From the NCBI GenBank assembly GCA_017979445.1, contig CM030716.1, positions 15,891,443 through 15,955,442 of the forward strand: a stretch of DNA of 64,000 bases, read 5' to 3'. The notes under the pieces were generated by a model, which worked only from the letters and a program-made list of their open reading frames with translations, did not search any database and was not told the DNA's origin. Shown piece by piece: positions 32,861 to 43,870 of the stretch. The translations under genes were made by a program, and so were the position numbers. Numbering within the stretch: position 1 is the stretch's first letter; each line of letters begins with the position of its first letter. This stretch comes from Akebia trifoliata (taxonomy: Eukaryota > Streptophyta > Magnoliopsida > Ranunculales > Lardizabalaceae).

Positions 32861-34684
32861 TTAGGCGTAGTATTTTTTGACAGTGTCAGCATTGATCGGT
32901 TGCGGGAAGACTTGTCCGTCCATCTCCGTAAGGATCAGAACTCCTCCCGTCATCACCTTCTTCACGATGAATGGTCCCTCATAGTTTGGTCTGAACTTTC
33001 CTCTGGCGTCCTCTTGTATTGGTAGAATCTTCTTCAGTACAAGGTCTCCTGGTGAGAAATTTCTAGGTTTGACTTTCTTGTTGTAGGCACGGGCTATCCG
33101 TCGCTGGTAGATTTGTCCATGGCAAATAGCTGTGAGGCGCTTCTCTTCAATTAGATTCAGTTGATCAAATCGAGCTTGAATCCATTTTGTTTCATCCAAC
33201 TCTACTTCTTTCAATATTCGAAGGGAAGGAATCTCAACCTCCACGGGTAGGACTACTTCCATTCCGTAGACCAATGAATATGGAGTTGCCCCAATCGACG
33301 TCCTGAACGAGGTCCGATAGGCATGCAGTGCAAAAGGCAACATGTCGTGCCAATCTCTATACGTAACTGCCATCTTCTCGATAATTTTCTTGATATTCTT
33401 GTTGGCTATTTCGACTACTCCGTTCATCTTAGGTCTATAGGGTACAGAGTTGTGATGAGTGATCTGGAAGTCTTCGCACATCTTGACCATATCTCTGTTC
33501 TTGAAATTCTTAGCATTATCAGTCACTAACCCGTTGGGAAGCCCATATCTGCAGACAATGTTGTTTTTGACAAACTTCAGAACATTGCTTTTAGTGACGT
33601 TGGCGTATGAAGTAGCTTCTACCCATTTGGTGAAGTAATCGATAGCCACTAGGATGAAGCGATGTCCATTTGCAGCTTTTGGTGAGATTGGCCCGATGAC
33701 ATCCATTCCCCAGAGGGAGAAAGGCCAAGGCGTAGTCATGTTATGCAGCTCTGAAGGCGGAGCATTGATCTTGTTGGTGTAGATTTGGCATAGATGGCAT
33801 TTGCGAACATGCTGATAGCAATCACTTTCCATTGTCGACCAATAGTACCCCATCCGCATAATCTTCTTGGCTAGCATGTGACCATTCATGTGAGGTCCAC
33901 AGACTCCACCATGTACAGTCTCGATTAATCGCTTTGCTTCGGCTTCTGCAACGCATCGGAGTAAGACCTCGTGGTGTGATTTTTTGTACAGGAAGCCATT
34001 GCTGATAAAGAATTGCCCTGCCAATCTCTGAATGGTTCTGCGATCGTTAGGCGTTGCATCTGAGGGAAGGGTTCGATCCTCGAGATATGCTTTGAGGTCT
34101 GAGTACCAAGGTTTTTCTTCAGATTCCTCGATTTTGACAGGTAAACAATAAGCCGGTTCTTCTTGAATTCTAATCTCGATTGGGTCGATGACCAGATCTT
34201 CTGAAATACTAATCATAGAAGCAAGCGTAGCTAGTGCATCGGCGAACTGGTTCTTAGCTCTTGGCATGTATGTGAATGAGATTCTGCCAAAGTGTGAGCT
34301 TAGCTCCTCTAGATACTCGTGGTAAGGGACCAGTCTCTGTTCCCGAGTCTTCCATTCTCCAGTCGTCTGATAGACTACCAGGCTTGAATCTCCGAAAATA
34401 TCAATCTCGTCTACTTCGAGATCTAATGCTGCTTTCAGCCCTACTATGCATGCTTCGTATTCGGCCTCGTTGTTAGAACATTGGAATTTCAATCTGATGG
34501 TGATCGGTATATGGGACCCATCTGGTTTAATCAAAACTGCCCCTATTCCGTTTCCTTTCTGATTGGCTGCTCCGTCGAAGTACATTTTCCAGCCTGGTTC
34601 TTCGTCATCATCATCGTTTTCAACCTCGGCCAATAGTATGGCTTCATCTGGGAAGTTCGTCTTTAACGGCTCATAATCAGGCAA
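32861..34684 (-). CDS. pol: E2 RNase H (second, archaeal-like) plus integrase
   Basis: One open frame of 607 codons. Residues 33-160 are an RNase H with MYFDGAANQKGNGIGAV (D37), NNEAEYEAC (E73), IFGDSSLVV (D99) and NQFADALA (D149), the additional aRNH typical of the Tat lineage. Integrase follows. Its zinc domain has H265, H269, C296 and C299. The catalytic core has WGMDVIGP (D328), LVTDNAKNF (D389) and MNGVVEIANK (E425), a D,D35E spacing. A GPF module (NYEGPFIVKK) lies near residue 565. It ends at TAG 32861-32863. The enzyme looks intact, but upstream frameshifts (about 34740 and 34800) disconnect it from RT. The first Met is only where the open frame begins; the natural protein is part of Gag-Pol. 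Confidence 0.95.
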   Translation of the reverse strand: MPDYEPLKTNFPDEAILLAEVENDDDDEEPGWKMYFDGAANQKGNGIGAVLIKPDGSHIPITIRLKFQCSNNEAEYEACIVGLKAALDLEVDEIDIFGDSSLVVYQTTGEWKTREQRLVPYHEYLEELSSHFGRISFTYMPRAKNQFADALATLASMISISEDLVIDPIEIRIQEEPAYCLPVKIEESEEKPWYSDLKAYLEDRTLPSDATPNDRRTIQRLAGQFFISNGFLYKKSHHEVLLRCVAEAEAKRLIETVHGGVCGPHMNGHMLAKKIMRMGYYWSTMESDCYQHVRKCHLCQIYTNKINAPPSELHNMTTPWPFSLWGMDVIGPISPKAANGHRFILVAIDYFTKWVEATSYANVTKSNVLKFVKNNIVCRYGLPNGLVTDNAKNFKNRDMVKMCEDFQITHHNSVPYRPKMNGVVEIANKNIKKIIEKMAVTYRDWHDMLPFALHAYRTSFRTSIGATPYSLVYGMEVVLPVEVEIPSLRILKEVELDETKWIQARFDQLNLIEEKRLTAICHGQIYQRRIARAYNKKVKPRNFSPGDLVLKKILPIQEDARGKFRPNYEGPFIVKKVMTGGVLILTEMDGQVFPQPINADTVKKYYA

Positions 34685-35986
34685 TGGGTGCTCGGCGAGG
34701 TGGTCAGTGATGGCTTGCCCTTTGATGGCTTTTGGGTGACATAAGTGATGTCAAACTCAGATAACAATAACTGCCATTTCGCCGTGCGGCCTGTTAGTGC
34801 TGGTTTTTTTCGAATAGATACTTCAGGGGGTCCATCCTGGCGATAAGCATAGTCGAGTAGCTGAGCAAATAATGACGTAGTCGTTGAGATGCCCAAACCA
34901 ATGCACAGCAAGTCTTTTCGAGTGTCGAGTATTTTGCTTCGTAATCAGTGAATTTCTTGCTCAGATAGTAGATGGCCTGTTCCTTCCATCCTGATTCATC
35001 ATGTTGCCCTAGCACACACCCCATAGATATTTCTTGTACTGAGATGTACATCAGCAGAGGTCGTCCTGGCGTGGGGGGGACTAAGACTGGTGGATTGAGC
35101 AGATATTGCTTGATTTTGTCGAATGCTTCTTGACAGTCTTTGTTCCACTTCTTCGGCGTATCTTTCCTTAATAGCTTGAAGACTGGCTCACAGATAGGCG
35201 TGAGCTGAGCAATGAAACGGCTAATGTATTGTATCCTTCCCAGAAAGCCCCGAACGTCTTTTTCTGTAACGGGTGCCTTCATTTCCAGGATATATTTAGT
35301 CTTTGCCGGATCTATTTCAATGCCCCTTCTGCTGACGACGAATCCCAGTAGCTTGCCCGATGTTGCCCCGAACACGCATTTTGTCGGATTTAGCCTTAAG
35401 CTGTACTTCCTCAGCCTGTCGAACAACTTCTTTAGATTGACCAGATGATTTTTCTCAATGCTAGACTTAGCGATCATGTCATCTACGTAGACCTCCATTT
35501 ATTTATGGATCATGTCATGAAATAACGCGGTCATTGCCCGTTGGTAAGTTGCCCCCGCGTTCTTTAACCCGAACGGCATGACTTTGTAGAGGAAAGTACC
35601 CCATGTGTGATGAACGCTGTCTTTTCTTGGTCTTTTCTGCCATTTTTATCTGGTTATAGCCTGAGAAGCCATCCATGAATGAGAACATGTCGTGCCCTGC
35701 TGTACTATCGACTAGAGTGTCGATGTGTGGAAGTGGAAAATCATCCTTAGGACTGGCCTTGTTCAAGTCTCGATAGTCAACACACATGCGTACCTTCCCG
35801 TCCTTCTTGGGTACTGGTACAATGTTAGCTAGCCATTCCGGGTACGTGGAACTGCAAGAAACCCTGCTTCGAATTGCTTCATGACCTCATCCTTGACCTT
35901 GAGGGTCCATTCAGGCTTCAGTCTTCTTAGTTTCTGTTTGATTGGCTTACTTCCAGAAGCAATGGGTAGTTTGTGGACAACCAGAT
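34663..35986 (-). pseudogene. pol: E2 reverse transcriptase and first RNase H, frameshifted
   Basis: Pieces in order on the minus strand are LVVHKLPIASGSKPIKQKLRRLKPEWTLKV (to about 35840), MCVDYRDLNKASPKDDFPLPHIDTL and FMDGFSGYNQIKMAE (35787-35560), then 35498-34794 with the catalytic YVDD box (EVYVDDMIAKS), GFLGRIQYISRFI, and the Ty3-type RNase H region (MYISVQEISMGCVLGQH, YYLSKKF, CCALVWASQRLRHYL). Frameshifts lie near 35840, 35600, 34800 and 34740. The catalytic aspartates are retained. E0 has a close homologue at 55732-56852. Confidence 0.9.
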
Positions 35987-37728
35987 TGAAAGCGCCCTCG
36001 ATCCGCGGGGTGCGCGGATCCGCTTTTGACCCTTGAGGTTTGGGAGTCGCCACCTAGTTATTGTGGTCTAGGAACCTAACTGACTCTATCATGGATAAAA
36101 AGAACTAATCTACCATAAAAAATCTGAATTCGGGGATCAAGTTACGGGGTTGGAAGGTGTTAGGCACCAACCCCGCCCGGCCAAAGCCGGTCTCTACTAA
36201 AGTCCCAAGTAAATTACATTGCTAAAACCTAGATAAAAAAATAAATAAAAATAAAAATTTACCTTTCCGATGGCAAGGACTTGGTTCCCTCAGATCTGAC
36301 AAAAAGAGCTCTTTGTACTGTGCTCCCTTGCTTCGTTCTGTTCCGGATTTGACTTCAGATCTCCGAGGCAAGGTATCTCCTTGTTTTTTGAATCTGAACT
36401 CTTCAAGTTCGTTGCGGATTTGGGGGTGTTTTTAAAAGGCTTTTGGGTGTTTTCTAGACTAAAATTGAAGGAGGGATGTTAGTTAAGGAGTTGGGGCTCC
36501 AAAACTAGGGTTTATGGGGGGCTAGGGGAGCTTCTAGACCTACTTCTCTTAAGGTTTATCATTTGATACGAAAATAGGGTGTGAGCACCTCTATTTATAG
36601 ATTTTTTAGGGGTTGATTTGGATAGAGTTAGTGTTTAATTAGAGATCTTTTAATTAGAGTTGTGTTTTAATTTGACTTGTTTTAGATAGAATTGTGTTTA
36701 AGTTAGAATTGTTTTAGGTAGAATTGTTTTTAAGTTAGAACTCTATTAGATAGAGTTATTATTTAATTAGATCTCTATTATGACTTTTAGTCTTATTTGA
36801 TTGACTTTTAATGTTTTGACTTTAGTCTTAATTGATTGATTTTTAATATCTTGACTTTAGTCTTGCTTAATTGACTTTAATTTTGACTTCAGTCTCACTT
36901 GATTGACTTTAATACCTTGACTTCAGTCTTGCTTGATTTACTTTTAATTTTTGGAGAAGGCCCCTCTAAAATATCTTTAATTCTTTGGACCCCCAAATGG
37001 AGGGGTCCTTAAAGAAATATCCCACGAACCCTCAACAATTTTGCCTGAGAGTCCGATTAATCGATTTTTTAGGTTCAAATTTTTAAATTAATTTCATTAA
37101 TATTTCACTTTAATTATTTAATGTTTTATTTATTAATTTCGAATTTTTTAATTATGAAAATTGTGAAATTACCGTTTTGCCCCCGGAGAGGACTTTTCAC
37201 GTTTCAAGTCGGTTTTTAATGTTCTAGGATGTTTTAGAATCGGTTTTTCGTAAGGAATTCAATGGAAATATTAGTTTTTGTTATTTATGAAATTTTTTGT
37301 GTGAAATGGTTGTGAACTTTATGAGGGGCATTTTCGTAATTTTGTCAAATTCTGTTAAAATTGGTGAAATGATTTATTTGGTTCCGATTTGTCATTTTAT
37401 GTGTTCGAATGGGTTTTCCTAAGCGTAACGTAGGCTCTAAGGTTGTTTTGAGGTTAGGGGTATTTTGGTAATTTGGTAATTTTTAGTGATTTTTATCGTG
37501 AAGCTTCTTTTTGGTCTGCAAGATGATGATTTCTATGTTTCTGGGGTCGTACTTTCCTAGCGTAGCGTGGTTTCTAAGGTTTTGTCAATTCGAGATACCT
37601 CATCTCTGATTTCTGAAACAAATCTGGTAACAAAGTAAAGCAATGGAATAGACATCCATCATTGGGAATCCTTGCGATCGGGTTGACGAGTTGATTAATC
37701 AGGCGGATGCAAAAATGGGGTGTCTACA
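35987..37728 (-). repeat. E3: solo type-A LTR in E2 pol
   Basis: A complete 1742-bp LTR with minus-strand ends TGTAGACACC and GCTTTCA is flanked by perfect CAGAT duplications (35982-35986 and 37729-37733). No internal sequence is present, so it is the product of LTR-LTR recombination. A TATA box lies on the minus strand at 36592-36599. It splits the E2 frame between DTDL and LVVHKLP. Its insertion post-dates E2. Confidence 0.95.
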
Positions 37729-38240
37729 CAGATCTGTATCTAAACCCGGCATGTCCCTGTATGACCATGCGAAGACTTCTTGATATTTTAGTAAGAATTC
37801 GACCATATCTTCTTTCTGCTGTGACGATAACAAGACTCCGATCTTGACAATTCGTGGGTCCTCTTCGGTACCAAGATTGATTGAGTCTGTATCCTCGATG
37901 TTTGGTTGAACACCGCTTTCATGACGTTCTACCAAATCTTTGATTTCTTTGGGTGGGTATTCCATTTCGTCCTCAAACTCTTCTTCTATCCCCATGAGGT
38001 CGAAGTCGAGTTCAAGATTGAAATCATACTCGTCCCTTTCAAATTATGTTTTATCTGGGTACTCATTTGATGAAGACAGATCCCTTGAAAACTTTTTTTT
38101 TTTATTTTTGGAAAATATCTATTTTTTTGTAATTTTGAAAGTTTTTTTATTTTTGAGAAATTTTTTATTTTTTTTATTTTTGAGAAATTTTCATTTTTTT
38201 GTGATTTTCTGGATACCTGAAATAAGAAGAACAATCATGC
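37729..38240 (-). pseudogene. E2 pre-RT acidic segment and putative intron end
   Basis: The open stretch 37995-37729 reads MGIEEEFEDEMEYPPKEIKDLVERHESGVQPNIED, then EVFAWSYRDMPGLDTDL up to the solo LTR. Upstream, 38060-38230 is an A-rich run (plus strand T-rich) preceded by an acceptor-like TTCTTCTTATTTCAG (minus strand, about 38222-38236). The frame differs from that of the gag-protease ORF, consistent with the intron known between protease and RT in Ogre elements. E0 has the same arrangement at 48340-48900. Confidence 0.65.
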
Positions 38241-40777
38241 AAACTTGTTAATAAAGATAGGGAGCCCCCAAAACAGTCTCTGAGGGGGCGGATGAGATGA
38301 GCAAGTGATTCGTTGGATGATTTGGTTGGTGGTTCGGAGATGACCATGATCTCCGATTGATTCTTGTCAGATTGGGGCATAGTCCCTCCCAAACTTGGTG
38401 GGATGATGACTGATGCCCAGTCGATACCTGATGAAAATGGTGAGTTGTTCTCTTGGTTGGTAATGACCTTCGCTTTAGTGGGTTTTGGAGCAGTCTCTGA
38501 TGGACTTTCATCGGAATCCCCATTGAATAAGACATCAATGCCTTCTTCAAAGGATGATTGGGACTCTACGATTGAGTCTTCTTGAACGTGCAATGGTGCG
38601 ATGTTTACCATTTTTGGCCTCTTTGAGGATGACAATTCTGATAAGTCGTCCGGTCTGATATGGGACTTTGGGAAGCTAACACTAATGTGAGGGACTCGGC
38701 CCAGATTCCAGATGTTCGGCTCACGATTTTGCTTTCTGGCTAGCCGAAGCTCCTTTTTCTTATCATTCATTTCTGCAATATCCCTCTTTGTGGGTCTAAA
38801 CCCTAGACCAAAGTAAGGAATATGCTTCCTGACTTCGACCGGTGTAGCTCTTCCTCTTCCTCCCGGCCCCAACCCTTGCTTGGGTCGGTATCCTGATCTT
38901 TTCATGACCCGACCAACCATAAGGTTCGCTCTTGATAGCTTTGCCCTTACCTTTTCCTTCCCCCTCTCGATGTGATTGATAGCCGCGAATTGGTACGAAT
39001 GGTAGAGTGTTTTATCTTTCGTCATCTCTATATCAATGAATGGCACATCTGGAGCTCTCCCAGTTGGAATAAGGTTCTCTGCCAATACCGATATCATCCT
39101 CTGCCCCATGATTAATTTGACTCTTTGGTGCAACGAGGAAGGTACAGCTCCGGCAATGTGGATCCAAGGTCTGCCCAGTAACAGGTTGAATGTCGTTGGT
39201 ATTTCCATGACTTCAAATATTATTTCGAAGGTGCAAAGACCTATTGTGATAGGTAAATCCACCTCTCCCAAGGAATCCCTTCTCGAACTGTCGAAACCTC
39301 GGACAACCTTGTTATTGGGTTTCACATATGACCAGTCAGCGTTGAGTTTCTGGAATGTTTCAAGTGGACAGACGTTAAGCGTTGAGCCATTATCAATCAA
39401 TACTATGGCGACCATTATGCCTTTGCATATGACCATGACGTTCAGTGGTTCGACATGCCCCGTCCCCTCAGGCGTGAATTCATTCTTTGTGAAAATGATA
39501 GGATTGGGGGCCATGATCTGGCTGACTGTTTCTTCCAACTGTGATGGTGTCGTGGTTGAAGGTACATGTGATTTTCCCAGAACTCTCAGCAGTGCCTCTT
39601 GGTGCTCTTCTGATTTTTGTATTAGTCCCAGGATACTAATCTGAACTGGCTGTTTGTTCAATCTGTCCACTACATTATGCTCACTCTTGAGGATGAGCTT
39701 AACGAAGTCTACAGCTTCCTTGTCGGTGACCTTTGGCTTTTCTTCTATTTTTTCCTCCTTGTACAGCTTATCCTTCCCCTTTGCTTTTCTTTTTTCTTCA
39801 CCTGTCCCTCCTTCTATTGTCTCTTTGGTTTCTGCCCCGTTATTTTCTCCATTTTCTGGCAAATTTTGGCATTTTCCTGTCCTTGTCATATGGTCAATGT
39901 CCGCCACTATTGTTTCTTTCATTGTTTCGACTCCCGAGGTTGTGGTGATAGTGGTCTCATAGCTCCAGGGAACTGCCTGTTTGGAGCTATAGGGGAATGG
40001 TTTAGGTGAACGTATGATCATGGGGGTTGGATCGAGTTTCATATTGAGGATGAGGGGTGGTGGCGACGTTTTAAAGGTAGTGGTGATGTATGGAATGACA
40101 AGTGGTGGACGTGGGGATGGGACGTAGGGTACGTGAAGAGGAGGTTGAGTTGATCCTTGTGAATATGGTGGTGTACATGGTATAACAAGGGGAGGTCGGG
40201 TTGGACTTTGATGGTTGGATGATCCGCAAGGTATGACTAGAGGTGGTCGAGTAGCAGCATTTTGATGAGTGGGATGGATGGTAAGGTCGGCCATTCTGAG
40301 AGGCAATTGTGGATTTGGAGGAGGATTGGTTGTGTAGTGGTTGACTGTGTTAACTGACGATATCTTTGGCTCCTGGGTTAAGTGGACCCTAATTTTTGCC
40401 CCTACTGGTGCTATCAGATCGGAAGGTTTGAAGTTGAACTCTACGCAGATGACATTTACCCTATGCCCACTCCCTTCTCCATTGTGAGTGGGTAGGGGGT
40501 TTTGATTGACATTCTGTTGCTGGGGCGGGTTGGCAGGCCCATCTAGGATGAGGCCCTTTTTATCAATTAGGTTTTGTACTTGATGTTTAAGCTGCCAGCA
40601 TTGGTCCGTAGAGTGCCCTGGTGCACCCATGTGGAATTCGCAAAATAAATTGGGGTTGTATCCTGGTCCTTTGGCAGCCTCCGGATTTGGTGGGCATTTT
40701 GTAAGATATTCACCCCTGAGTAAGAGTGGCAGTAATTCTGATAATGTCATGGGTAACCTGGTAAACACTCTATTCAC
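38174..40777 (-). CDS. gag-pro: E2 Gag C-terminus, protease and G-patch
   Basis: An 867-codon open frame. The N-terminal part is late Gag: RVFTRLPMTLSELLP and the zinc-knuckle variant CEFHMGAPGHSTDQC with QLKHQVQNLIDKK. A long P/T-rich linker follows, then a charged region (KKRKAKG-like). The aspartic protease shows VAIVLIDNGSTLNVCPL with active site D-N-G, and FNLLLGRPWIHIAGAVPSSLHQ. Downstream a G-patch is visible: VGRVMKRSGYRPKQGLGPGGRGR, then PYFGLGFRP. G-patches after retroelement proteases bind RNA in retroviruses, so the same role here is inferred. The ORF start is not the true start, since Gag begins near 42096 and is interrupted at 40949 and 40800-40940. Confidence 0.85.
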   Translation of the reverse strand: MNRVFTRLPMTLSELLPLLLRGEYLTKCPPNPEAAKGPGYNPNLFCEFHMGAPGHSTDQCWQLKHQVQNLIDKKGLILDGPANPPQQQNVNQNPLPTHNGEGSGHRVNVICVEFNFKPSDLIAPVGAKIRVHLTQEPKISSVNTVNHYTTNPPPNPQLPLRMADLTIHPTHQNAATRPPLVIPCGSSNHQSPTRPPLVIPCTPPYSQGSTQPPLHVPYVPSPRPPLVIPYITTTFKTSPPPLILNMKLDPTPMIIRSPKPFPYSSKQAVPWSYETTITTTSGVETMKETIVADIDHMTRTGKCQNLPENGENNGAETKETIEGGTGEEKRKAKGKDKLYKEEKIEEKPKVTDKEAVDFVKLILKSEHNVVDRLNKQPVQISILGLIQKSEEHQEALLRVLGKSHVPSTTTPSQLEETVSQIMAPNPIIFTKNEFTPEGTGHVEPLNVMVICKGIMVAIVLIDNGSTLNVCPLETFQKLNADWSYVKPNNKVVRGFDSSRRDSLGEVDLPITIGLCTFEIIFEVMEIPTTFNLLLGRPWIHIAGAVPSSLHQRVKLIMGQRMISVLAENLIPTGRAPDVPFIDIEMTKDKTLYHSYQFAAINHIERGKEKVRAKLSRANLMVGRVMKRSGYRPKQGLGPGGRGRATPVEVRKHIPYFGLGFRPTKRDIAEMNDKKKELRLARKQNREPNIWNLGRVPHISVSFPKSHIRPDDLSELSSSKRPKMVNIAPLHVQEDSIVESQSSFEEGIDVLFNGDSDESPSETAPKPTKAKVITNQENNSPFSSGIDWASVIIPPSLGGTMPQSDKNQSEIMVISEPPTKSSNESLAHLIRPLRDCFGGSLSLLTSLHDCSSYFRYPENHKKMKISQK

Positions 40778-42096
40778 TCTGTTGGGTCGTGCCTGCTGGT
40801 TCTGCCCGTATAGTGGTGCCTACTGTGCAACTGGTGGAGGATTTGCCCTGAATTGATTTTGAAGGGGAGGGTTCCATGTTGGCGGTGCTGGTGCTCATGA
40901 AGTTGTCGGTGTTGGTGGTCTCGGTGCTGGTGAGGGAATGAAGAGGGGTCAGTTCGGCTGTACGTTATTGACCTGAGTCTCTTCCCTCTTCTTTCCTGGA
41001 GGCACTGGCTTTCTCTGAGAAGGGATTCCCATTGTTGCTCCTAGACTCGTGAAATCGAAGATCAGACCGGTTCGGATTCCGTCCTCGACCCTATCTGCCA
41101 CTTGTACCAAATTCGAGAATGTGCCCGTGGTGTGCCCCACCAAATGAGTGTAGAAGGCATGCCCTAGTGTTGAGATAAACGTAGTGTTCATCTCTTGTTC
41201 TGTCATTGCGGGCCTTACTTGTGAGGCGGATTCCCGCCATCTCTGGGCATACTCCTTTACTGTCTCCCTCTGCTTTCTTGTCATTTTGGCTATGTCATTT
41301 CGATCTAGACCCACATCAGTATTGAACCGGTAATTTTGCCAAAATATTTCGGCTAAGTCTTGCCAGTTCTTAATGAGTGAATGATCTAGTCCCGAAAACC
41401 ATTTGAGCGCTGGCCCGGTTAAGCTCCTTTGAAACAACTGTACCAACAACTTATCATCCTCGCCGTACTGGCACATGGAACCACAATACAACTTCAGATG
41501 CGACAGCGGACACCCTACCCCGTTATATTTTTCAAACTCCGGGCATTTGAACTTGGCTGGTAGTTGAGCATTAGGGTAGAAGCACAAATCCTTGAATCGG
41601 GTTCCGCTCATAGTATTGAGTCCCTTCATCCTCCTCATCTCTTCCTGTAGGGATTCGATCTGCTGAGCCAGTTTCCCGTCTGTTGCGCTTTTGGCTTCCG
41701 TAGCTCTATATTCACATTCATCATCGGGAATGACCACTGGGGCGGTCGGTTCTGTGAGATATAGAGTGGAAGCCCCTGGTATTCAGGCATTGCGGGTGGC
41801 ATCGTAGTCTAAGGTCCCTGCGGAGGTTGTTCGGGTAACTCTTGATTCGACCAGGATGCGTGCTGCTGTATCGTTTGCACTTGTAGGATGCTAGCGTTGG
41901 CTAGCATAGTACTGACTATTTTTTCTTGTCTTTGAATTATCTTTAGTAGTGCTGTAATTTGCGGGTCGATACCTGATGCTTAGGTCACTGGAGGTTGTGT
42001 TGGTTCGGAAGAACTCATGGCGACGGTAGATGATCTGAGAAAATAGGGAGGCACTTCTAGCTGCTTGTATTTCTTTCGCTTGGCCACCTGTGGGTA
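40778..42096 (-). pseudogene. gag: E2 gag N-terminal half, broken
   Basis: The frame begins right after an acceptor-like TCTGTACCCACAG on the minus strand, with VAKRKKYKQLEVPPYFLRSS and no upstream ATG in frame. The first ATG gives MSSSEPTQPPVT and then a TAA. The capsid ORF 41737-40949 reads FKCPEFEKYNGVGCPLSHLKLYCGSM, LFQRSLTGPALKWFSGLDHSLI, EYAQRWRESASQV and FYTHLVGHTTGTFSNLVQVADRVEDGI. A stop at 40949 and further stops to about 40800 break the link to the next ORF. Homology to E0 gag runs throughout. Confidence 0.85.
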
Positions 42097-42200
42097 CAGA
42101 CAACCAAGTGTTACTATCTTATTCACAAAAAATGAGGATGCATGATGTTTTATTAGATCAGGTAAAGTTGTTTATTGTGAGTTTTTGACGAAATAGTAAT

Positions 42201-42690
42201 TACTCGGTGCGGAGCCGGTATCAACACGGAGTTGGTAAAATATTTTACAAAAGAATTACATCAGCCCAGGGCTGGCATCGACACGGAGTCAGCATCGACA
42301 CGGAGTTGGCATCGGCACGGAGCTGGCATCGACACGGGGTCGGGAAAACATTTTGAAAAAGTAATTTCATCAGCACGTAGCTGGCATCGACACAAGTAGG
42401 GAAAACATTTCGAAACAGTAATTTCATCAGCACGGAGCTGGCATCAGCACGGAGCTGGGAAAACATTTTGAAAAAGTAATTTTATCAGCACGGAGCTGGG
42501 AAAACATTTTGAAAAAGTAATTTCATCAGCACGGAGCTGGCATCGACACGGAGTCGGGAACGCCTTTTGAAAAAGTAATTTCATCAGCACGGAGCCGGCA
42601 TCGACACGGAGTCAGGAAAATATTTTGAAAAAGTAATTTCATCAGCACGGAGCTGGCATCGACACGGAGTCTGAAAAACATTTTGAAAAA
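42201..42690 (-). repeat. E2 leader: CACGGAGCTGGCATCGA tandem array
   Basis: Units of CAGCACGGAGCTGGCATCGA and CACGGAGTCGGGAAAACATT with GAAAAAGTAATTTCAT are repeated about eight times with variation. It occupies the same leader position as the E0 array 7411-7850 and shares the CACGGAG core. Minus-strand open frames here encode only repeat peptides. Confidence 0.8.
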
Positions 42691-42737
42691 GTAATTTTTT
42701 GAGATAAATGCTTTGGAATAATCCATGTTTTTAGCAG

Positions 42738-42899
42738 CCCCCAATTCAATTCTCTGAAATCATCGTTGGCCAGGCAGATCTTCAAGGAAGAGGCGGCGCA
42801 CGATGGCACTCTTAAATCACCTTGTTCCCTGAATAGACATAGTCTATCCCCCTCGTATCAACAGGGTAAGATCTTTCTAGGCACCAGCTTTGATCAAGG
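42738..42899 (-). other. E2 leader: conserved module with ATAGAC-TAT-GTCTAT palindrome
   Basis: On the minus strand: TTGATCAAAGCTGGTGCC, AAAGATCTTACCCTGTTG, TACGAGGGGG, then the inverted repeat (42833-42847), and ATTTCAGAGAATTGAATTGG at the end. It is closest to E0 and clearly related to E1, E4 and E5. Confidence 0.75.
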
Positions 42900-43019
42900 A
42901 TTGCAATTGGTACTCTTTTTTTTTTTTGAAAAAAAGTTGAATGCATTTGAGTCGGTTGGTCGATTGTTATCTTTGTTAGCTTATGAACTTAGTTCGAAAT
43001 TAAATCTGGACCCGGCTTG

Positions 43020-43450
43020 TAGTGGATCTGGGTCTTAGATCCCGTTAAGACGGATTTGGGTTGTGGTCTCAATGGTTCTGGGTTGTAAACCCAGTTGGAA
43101 GGGATTCGGGTCTGGGTCGTGGACCCAGTTGGACGAATCTGGGTGGGGACCCCGTTGTATTGGACCTGGGTCGTGGATCCAGTTGGGTTGGATCTGGGTC
43201 GTGAACCCAGTTTGAATGGATCTGGGTCTGATCTGGATGGTAACCCAGTTGAAAATGGGTTGGATATGGGTCGTGGACCCAGTTGAACGGATCTAGGTGG
43301 GAACCCCGTTTTATTGGACCTGGGTCGTGGACCCAGTTTGAATGGATCTGGGTCGCGGACCCAGTTGGAAACGATTCTGGGTCGTGGACCCAGTTGGAAA
43401 TGGGTCTAAGTCATGACCCAGTTTTTAGATGGGTGTGGGTCGCGGACCCG
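43020..43450 (-). repeat. E2 leader: array of GGGTC-GTG-GACCC hairpins
   Basis: Some 14 units of about 30 bp carry GGGTCGTGGACCCAGTTG and variants. The loop bases read GTG on the plus strand, so on the element (minus) strand they read CAC, the same loop as in E0. Arms stay complementary in most units. The open frame 43095-43286 is repeat-encoded. Confidence 0.85.
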
Positions 43451-43719
43451 GTTTAAATGAATACGAGTGGGGGATACGGTTTATGAAACTGCTTTTGGTT
43501 TGGGGAAAATCCGCAATTTCTTCCCTTTTTCTTTTCTTTATTCCATATCTTCCCCCTTTTTTTTATTTGGTTGTACCTTGTGAAGAAGATCGATTGACAA
43601 AAATCCATTTCACATAGTTATTTTTTTTTTAAATTTATGATCTTCCCACGAGGATGCTTTCAATACTTGACAAGTAGTGAGGGTCTTTAAAAATGGACTG
43701 TCGAGTTCACTCTAGTCCA
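43451..43719. other. E2 leader spacer
   Basis: Pyrimidine-rich on the plus strand (43500-43570) with a poly-T run near 43620. Nothing recognisable. Confidence 0.5.
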
Positions 43720-43870
43720 TGTCAATGGCACGGATTTAATCTATATTTCATTATCCGTGTCTTGAACACGGATGAGACATTTAATGTTTCAACCGTGTCT
43801 CCAGAATGGATGAAGCACATTTTGGTCCATCCGTGCCATGGACACGGACCAGAATGAAATCCAGCTTCTG
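43720..43870 (+). repeat. E2 leader: ATCCGTG/CACGGAT hairpin cluster
   Basis: It includes a perfect 8-bp pair ATCCGTGT/ACACGGAT with a 5-nt loop, an ACCGTGT...GGAT unit, and TCCGTG-CCATGGA-CACGGA followed by CCAGAATGAA. Read on the plus strand it has the same polarity and closing word as the clusters before the two antisense genes. In E0 the equivalent cluster is at 6230-6372 in reverse orientation, consistent with E0 being on the opposite strand. Confidence 0.75.

Noticed and set aside
39036..39962. Plus-strand ORFs opposite the E2 gag-protease ORF
   Set aside because: Shadows of the 867-codon minus-strand coding frame.
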